Shown here: positions 21,016-26,375 of the stretch, piece after piece
Layout of the letters: each line of letters begins with the position of its first letter
How positions within the stretch are numbered: position 1 is the first letter of the stretch
Source of the DNA: Candolleomyces eurysporus
Taxonomy: Eukaryota; Basidiomycota; Agaricomycetes; Agaricales; Psathyrellaceae
DNA: 26,375 nucleotides
Assembly: GCA_027579435.1 (NCBI GenBank)
Contig: JANBPK010000186.1
Location: forward strand, 1 to 26,375
Reading direction: 5' to 3'
Made by a program: the position numbers and the translations under genes
Notes under the pieces: generated by a model
The model's database searches: none
Told to the model about the DNA's origin: nothing
What the model saw: only the letters and a program-made list of their open reading frames with translations

Positions 21016-22280
21016 TCAAGAATCGGTCTGAACCCCAGCATCCGCCTCAGCCTCCCTCTCGGCCACCGCTTCCTCCCTGCTTGCCTCAGCCTTGGCGTTC
21101 AAAGTCCACCTCGTAAATTCAGCTCTCACACCCTTCCAATCGTTCTCATTGAACTCGGCCGTGATGCTTTCTCTGAACTTGCCGGTGACACCTATGGTGT
21201 TGAGGGCGTTGTCCAGGGTGTGGGAGGCGTCGGACGAGGTGAGGCCCCCGAGGAAGGGATAGTTGAGGAAGGCGAATGCTTTGTCGAGTGCATCCAACTC
21301 GTAGTTGCGGGGAATTCTTATTCCTTGTTCGTTTAGGTTGGGGGGCATGAAGTACCTGCAAAAAACCACTCAAGTTAGTTGTATANCCCCCTTTTTTTTT
21401 AACTCAGAGGACTTACATCATGATAGAAGTCAAGTCGACGCTTGAATAGTTGCTGACTTCGGATTGGTTGTAGACGTTGAGGAAGTTTGCGCGAACCTGC
21501 TGCTTAGTCCAAGGTGGCGTCTGTGTATCCCAGAAATACTTGAAAGCCTCTGGTAAGTTGAAGAGCGCACGTCAGCCCCTGTGATGAGCACAATGATNAA
21601 AAAAACAATTCAGACCTTCCTCTTTCAACTTCAACTTATCGCCCCTCCTCGGGCTCTGATGTTCATGCAAATACCCGATCGCATGCCCAAACTCATGCAA
21701 AATAACAGCTCTCTCATTCGCCGTCGGCTCGGGCGTTTCATTAAACACCCAACCAAAATTCATCGTGGCCTGATCTTTGACGCTCGGATGGAGAGCGATC
21801 TTTCCTACAGTGGACCAGGAACCCAAGCCTTTGCCAAACGAGATGCGGATGATAGCGCTGAGGGGGTTCCTCGCGGCGGACTCGAAATCGAGTTGGAGGT
21901 TGGCGTAGCGTTCCCATTCTTTGGCGACTGAGATCACTTTGGCTTGTTGGATCGCGTCACCCGCGGGTTCGACGAAGGCGCAGGTGAGGACCTGCAATGA
22001 GAAGTAACCGCGACAGAATGTGTCAGTGACTCGGATGTAATAAACCTATTAATATGAAGGAAAGGGAGACACAGACCTGTCCATTGTCCCACATCCACGA
22101 AGCCCTAGTAAGAACCGCGCGCATCCCGTCAAGTCGGTCACCACCGCTAGTGCTGGGCAGACGACTGAGGTCCGCACAGACCTCGTTGTACCATTCGGGA
22201 TATGTAGTTTTGTCGCCCGCCGTAGTCTCTGTCAATGGAGCCTGGGAGGCAGGAGCACTATCGAGTTCAGCAGCAGACAT
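21016..22280 (-). CDS. Astacin-like zinc metalloprotease, copy C
   Basis: The exons are 22077-22280, 21616-21991, 21417-21549 and 21016-21355 on the minus strand, giving 350 residues with introns of 85, 66 and 61 bases. The zinc site HEFGHAIGYLHEHQSP and the SIMMYFMP Met-turn are intact. It differs from copy B by scattered substitutions (for example, RGDKLKLKEE for RGDKLKLKEK at the exon 2 end) and from D mainly at the N-terminus and around the NFGWV(F/Y)N stretch. The N bases at 21386 and 21598 lie in introns 3 and 2. No leader peptide is present. Purifying selection is suggested by the clean frames, but recent duplication would give the same picture. Confidence 0.88.
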
Positions 22281-22363
22281 GATAGATACCGAGTAGAGGA
22301 AACGGGTACAAAGTTTACAGAAGGCGGGGGAACCCTAGTGAGTCTGCAGAGGAACATTTGCAA

Positions 22364-22370
22364 TTTATCC
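22364..22370 (-). promoter_or_regulatory. TATA-like element of metalloprotease C
   Basis: GATAAAT replaces the TATAAAT of copy B in an otherwise conserved context (ATTGCAAATG), about 90 bases upstream of the ATG at 22280. The T-to-G change may weaken the core promoter of this copy. Confidence 0.4.
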
Positions 22371-22742
22371 CAGCTCAAACTCGCTGTGTCAGTTCACCCT
22401 TCATGCGATGGCAAAGCGCCCAAATACCGATAATGATAAGTTGCACCATCCATCTCGATTCTCCGCAGAGCCTTACGCGCAGGATCGGAGCTTAATAATC
22501 CATTACGATAGTTCCTGAGACGAACCTATCTAGAGCATTCAGTTGGAGGGGAGGTACAAGGCCCATGGTTGCTCAATGCAGCCAAGGACGTACCCATAAT
22601 GGACTTGCAGTAGCCGGATTAGGACTTGTTCTAAGAATAACTGCAATTCATTCGTGTCGCCACCGTCAATGGTGAATGGACGCCCATCTCCACCGTGCCA
22701 GCATCTCACCATAGCTATCGCTGTGATTCAATGAATGTAGCC

Positions 22743-22800
22743 GGGGAGAGTAAGGATGCCAGCGGAGCTGTTTTGATTCCGCGCACTGAAAATTCGAGTC
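22743..22800. repeat. Spacer repeat, copy 3
   Basis: Begins GGGGAGAGTAAGGATGCC and continues with GCTGTTTTGATTCCGCGC. It is the unit C counterpart of the copy at 19897 or 20428. Confidence 0.6.
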
Positions 22801-23022
22801 CAAGAGAGAACGTAGTTCGCCGCAGTGCGCCTCATCCGTCTCGTCTCCGTAAGACAGCAAGAGCTCGAGGGGTACGTTATCAGGTCTAGAGCGCCACTAG
22901 GGAATTGATAAGACATACAATGCCCATGCGAGTTTGCAAGTGAGACAGCCATCATGTATGATGGTCCGCGTCCGCTGGACTGTATCTGCAGACCGAGGAT
23001 GGACCTGCGCACCGAGATAGGC

Positions 23023-23070
23023 CGGGGAGAGTAAGGATGTCTAGAGCCGTGCTTAGTCCCCAATTTGATT
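23023..23070. repeat. Spacer repeat, copy 4
   Basis: Begins GGGGAGAGTAAGGATGTC. The second half is more diverged than in the other copies. Confidence 0.5.
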
Positions 23071-23417
23071 ACCCGGAAGACCCACAACAGTAGTGGCGCC
23101 TGTATCCAGGTACGAGACCCGGTAGATTCAGAGAGGCGGTTGAGCCAATTCCCTCCAAATTGTGCCGCCCCCGACTCTACCTCTGGGTGAGATATGTGCC
23201 TTGACGATAGACTGGTTGTAGTTCTGTTAGAGATAGCAGCAGCCCGTGGCGATCCTTTGCGTAACATGAATAATCGATATCGAGCACATGCGGGGAAGGG
23301 TTGATGCATCCGTGGATATCCACTAACCCGCCGTGGAAGAAGGAAAGAAAGATGAGGGAGAAAATAGAATAAGATGTTCAAGAAACCATAAGATCCCTCT
23401 CATCCTATTCCATTAGT

Positions 23418-24583
23418 CTACGAAGACCTTTTAACCAGTTGCTCCTGCCCACTAACACTATCACCACCACCCTGGACCTTCCAGACGTCCAACCCACCTT
23501 CCCCGCCCACAAGGACCATATCCCTGTACCAATCCACCGAGAGTATTTTCTTCGCCCCAGTGTTACCGCTGGTATCACTGTTATTGAAGGCTTTGAACAG
23601 GGCCACAGCCTCTTTGGTGCTTCAGACGTCCTAGACGCGGACGACGCTGTCGTAGGCTCCTGTTACGACTTGATTGGAATTTCCGGACGTTGAGGCGGAA
23701 ATGGAGTTCGAGGAAGAGGAGGAAGAAGCAGAGGAGTGCACGGCGACGCATGACGGTGTAGCGGGGTGCAAGAAGGACGCGGTAGCAGCTGAGAGGTTTT
23801 GGATGCGCAAATCGTACATCGTCATTGTGCGATCTGTTGAGACTGCTAGAGCAGATTGCCCATTCGAGCTTGCGGTAATGTCAAGGAAGGGTTTTTCAGG
23901 TGCGGTCTGGTAACGCGAAGGTACTGTTAGTTGGGTCTGTGCAATGCGAAAAAGTAAGTAAGTAGCTAGGAGAACTTACGATGGTCTGGGTGCGAACGCC
24001 ATTCTCGACAGCCCACGTCCGAACTGTCGAATCAAACCCACAACTCAACGCACCCTGGTCGCTCGTCCAAACGACTCTCGATACTCTTCCAACGTGCGAT
24101 TTTGGCACGTTAAGAGGCGCTTTGCGTTTCGGCTTCGTCTCCGTTTCGGCATCTTTCTGGATTTTCCGCCTTTTCTTCCTATCGGCAGAAGTGGAGGTAG
24201 CCTCTGGCTCAGGCACCTCGTCCGAAGCAGGGATGGAGGTATCCCAAAGCCCGATGAGGCCATCCCATGACGACGTGAGGACTTGTTTGCCTTTGGAGTC
24301 CGTAGCGATGGAGGAGACGGGTGCGGTGTGGAGATGGAGAGTCGCCAAAGCTTTTGAGCAAGGAGCATTGTTGACCCCGGGCAGGGTGATTTGGGATATC
24401 TGAGCCGTGAGATCTTGCGAAGCCGTCAAGACGGTGTAAGTATCTTCTGTTGAAGATGAAGGGGATGATGGAAAGAGGGTGAAGGATGTGATAGGTGCAT
24501 TGTGTAGAGGTGCATCGAGGACGGTGTTGCGCGAGAGGTCGAATGCGCGGAGGTGACCGTCGTACGCAGCCGTCAGAAAATGG
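23418..24583 (-). pseudogene. YTM1: 5'-truncated YTM1 (WDR12) ribosome-biogenesis relic
   Basis: Ytm1/WDR12 is the WD40 subunit of the PeBoW complex (Erb1-Nop7-Ytm1) needed for 60S ribosome maturation in the nucleolus. This piece starts at an intron acceptor (exon from 24583) with HFLTAAYDGHLRAFD and runs through LTSSWDGLIGLWD, a basic linker (DRKKRRKIQKD), KRKAPLNVPKSHVGRVSRVVW and CGFDSTVRTW. After an intron beginning at the GTAAGT just upstream of 24000 come VSTDRTMTMYDLR, VVTGAYDSVVRV and KKILSVDW ... VGGEGGLDVWKV, in the usual Ytm1 order. The N-terminal NLE domain that binds Rea1 and the first WD repeat are missing: upstream lies duplicated spacer. Two nonsense codons, TAG (23631-23633, where the WD tryptophan belongs) and TGA (23622-23624, where arginine is expected), also break the frame. 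An intact copy must exist elsewhere, since the gene is essential in yeast. Confidence 0.82.
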
Positions 24584-25048
24584 CTATTCAATATCCGTTC
24601 AGAATCAACAAATTAGACAAGCATTTTTGACGTACCTCGAGAGTTTAAGAAACCGCATCCTCAGCTTTCTCAGCCAAAAATCACTCGTCACACGCCGAGC
24701 TCCGAAGAGTGAATTCATCGGACGGTTTTCAGGACCCTTCCGTTCGTATGAAAAGGCGGAGGCGTATCGAACAAGGGAGCCGGACCCCCCAGAAAGAAAG
24801 TTACATGACAGTAAAGGAACAGCGGGCACGTCAGTAATACAATTGCTAGGTGATAGTGCAGTATGTGTTACAGTGGAACTCGGGCACCGACCTAGGTAGA
24901 GCCTACGATAAACCGCCGCGAAATGTTGCTAGATTTACAAATTCGGATTTACATGACATTCAAGTTCAAATCTACTCGATCCTGCTTCTTCATAGCCGGG
25001 ATTAGATACTATCACTGAATGAACCAAACTTCAGACGCTTGGAGGGGT
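24584..25048. other. Recombined spacer and 3' flank of copy D
   Basis: 24650-24720 resembles part of the unit B spacer at 20344-20400 (the CAGCCAAAAATCACTCG word is shared). From about 24790 the sequence matches the 3' flank of copy C. No gene is seen. The missing YTM1 5' exons are not here. Confidence 0.6.
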
Positions 25049-26375
25049 TCAAGAATCGGTCTGAACCCCAGCATCCGCCTCAGCCTCCCTCTCGGCCACC
25101 GCTTCCTCCCTGCTTGCCTCAGCCTTGGCGTTCAACGTCCACCTCGTGAATTCAGCTCTCACACCCTTCCAATCGTTCTCATTGAACTCGGCCGTGATGT
25201 TTTCTCTGAACTTGCCGGTGACACCTATGGTGTTGAGGGCGTTGTCCAGAGTGTGGGAGGCGTCGGAGGAAGTGAGGCCCCCGAGGAAGGGATAGTTGAG
25301 GAAGGCGAATGCTTTGTCGAGTGCATCCAACTCGTAGTTGGGGGAAATCCTTATTCCTTGTTCGTTTAGGTGGGGGGGCATGAAGTACCTGCAAAAAATC
25401 ATTCAAGTCAGTTGTATTGTCCCTTTTGNTTTTTAACTCAGAGGACTTACATCATAATAGAAGTCAAGTCGACGCTTGAATAGTTGCTGACTTCGGATTG
25501 GTTGTAGACGTTAAGGAAGTTTGCGCGAACCTGCTGCTTAGTCCAAGGTGGCCTCTGTGTATCCCGGAAATACTTGAAAGCCTCTGGTAAGTTGAAGAGC
25601 GCACGTCAGCCCCTGTGATGAGCACAATGATNAAAAAAACAATTCAGACCTTCCTCTTTCAACTTCAACTTATCGCCCCTCCTCGGGCTCTGATGTTCAT
25701 GCAAATACCCGATCGCATGCCCAAACTCGTGCAAAATAACACCTCTCTCCTGCGCCGTCGCCTCAGTCGTTCTATTATACACCCACCCAAAATTCATCGT
25801 GGCCTGGTCTTTGACGCTCGGATGGAAAGCGATCTTTCCGACAGTGGACCAGGAACCCAAGCCCTCGTCAAACGAGATGCGGATGATAGCGCTGAGGGGG
25901 CTCCTTGCGGCGGACTCGAAATCGAGTTTGAGGTTGGCGTAGCGTTCCCATTCTTTGGCGACTGAGATCACTTTGGCTTGTTGGATCGCGTCACCCGCGG
26001 GTTCGACGAAGGCGCAGGTCAGGACCTGCAATGACAAGCCATCGCGACAGAATGTGTCAGTGACTCTGATTTAATAAACCTATTAGGAAGGAAAGGGAGA
26101 CACAGACCTGTCCATTGTCCCACATCCACGAAGCCCTAGTAAGAACCGCGCGCATCCCGTCAAGTCGGTCACCACCACTAGTGCTGGGCAGTCGACTGAG
26201 GTCCGCACAGACTTCGTTGTACCATTCGGGATACGTAGTTTTGTCGCCCGTGGTAGTCTCTCCCAATGGAGCCTNGGGCGGCAGGAGCACTATCGAGTTC
26301 AGCAGTAGACATGATAGATAGCAAGTAGTGGAAACAGGTACGAAGCTCAGAGAAGGCGGGGGTGCCCTAGTGAGT
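24770..26375. repeat. Segmental duplication unit D (runs off the window)
   Basis: It is closely similar to 20750-22340 of unit C throughout. Offset between copies C and D is about 4.03 kb. The excess over the B-C offset (2.84 kb) is about equal to the YTM1 relic plus its junctions. Confidence 0.75.
25049..26312 (-). CDS. Astacin-like zinc metalloprotease, copy D
   Basis: The exons are 26108-26312, 25650-26025, 25451-25583 and 25049-25388 on the minus strand, with introns of 82, 66 and 62 bases. Exon 1 is one base longer than in copy C because of an N at 26275. Without the N it has 204 bases, the frame is intact and the product has 350 residues. With it, the gene would be frameshifted after about a dozen codons, so the N is almost certainly spurious. 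The zinc site HEFGHAIGYLHEHQSP and Met-turn SIMMYFMP are conserved. Only 63 bases of upstream sequence remain, so the promoter lies outside. The N bases at 25429 and 25632 are in introns. Confidence 0.85.

Larger units (their letters stand above)
20745..23265. repeat. Segmental duplication unit C
   Basis: This unit holds metalloprotease C with 3' and 5' flanks. Its left part (20790-22300) is very similar to unit D (24825-26375), including short intron details such as a GATN plus A-run. Its right part (22290-23260) aligns with the unit B spacer (19430-20740). C and D are therefore the youngest pair. Confidence 0.7.
22281..23417. other. 5' spacer of copy C and junction with the YTM1 relic
   Basis: A TATA-like GATAAAT on the minus strand at 22364-22370 lies ~90 bases from the copy C start. 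Two spacer-repeat copies lie at 22743 and 23023. Homology with the unit B spacer fades near 23265, and the YTM1 relic begins at 23418. I see no gene. Confidence 0.6.

Noticed and set aside
1..26375. tRNA, rRNA, CRISPR, telomeric repeats or an intact transposon
   Set aside because: No cloverleaf arms, rRNA-like blocks, regularly spaced direct repeats, TTAGGG runs or transposase/reverse-transcriptase motifs were found by eye on either strand.

Overview
The window looks like a stretch of the nuclear genome of a filamentous basidiomycete (Agaricomycetes). The genes are broken by many short GT-AG introns (about 46-85 bases, often with CTNAY-type branch points), several families are typical of agaricomycetes (a protein kinase with an N-terminal WLxxxGYxLRPRY module, an F-box/leucine-rich gene, astacin-like metalloproteases), and gene relics are common. 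A Rhizoctonia-like member of the Cantharellales would fit, but that is recollection, not something the sequence proves. Six single N bases sit beside homopolymer runs. In two coding exons, leaving out the N restores the reading frame, so they look like assembly artefacts of a homopolymer-prone sequencing method.

Layout. 387-1422: an unidentified decayed minus-strand frame and the 3' relic of a GMC oxidoreductase. 1704-3117 (-): a four-exon gene for a 406-residue protein of unknown function. 3118-4778: no recognisable gene. 4779-6267 (-) and 6575-7906 (+): a head-to-head pair, a NACHT/STAND-like protein with a degenerate P-loop and a complete protein kinase, sharing a 307-base promoter with a perfect 9-base inverted repeat. 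8311-9495 (-): astacin-like metalloprotease copy A. 10628-11050 (+): a small, probably mitochondrial, hydrophilic protein with a CRE palindrome upstream. 11129-12145: ambiguous coding. 12703-13953 (-): a coiled-coil, Pro/Gly/Met-rich protein. 14071-14984 (-) and 15583-17453 (+): a decayed F-box paralogue head-to-head with an intact F-box/LRR gene. 17647-17880 (+): a possible small gene.

From about 17.9 kb to the end is a tandem array of segmental duplications. Each unit carries one minus-strand metalloprotease gene (copies B, C and D) plus its own 5' and 3' flanks. All copies share intron positions, the zinc motif HEFGHAIGYLHEHQSP and a SIMMY Met-turn. Between units C and D lies a 5'-truncated ribosome-biogenesis gene, YTM1, with two nonsense codons, next to a displaced piece of unit spacer. 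The array therefore looks like the product of ectopic recombination.

The genes do not form a pathway. The window reads as a lineage-specific, rapidly turning-over region: duplicated proteases, expanded kinase/F-box/STAND families and decayed copies. Many nonsense codons in the relics can be explained by C-to-T (G-to-A) transitions.
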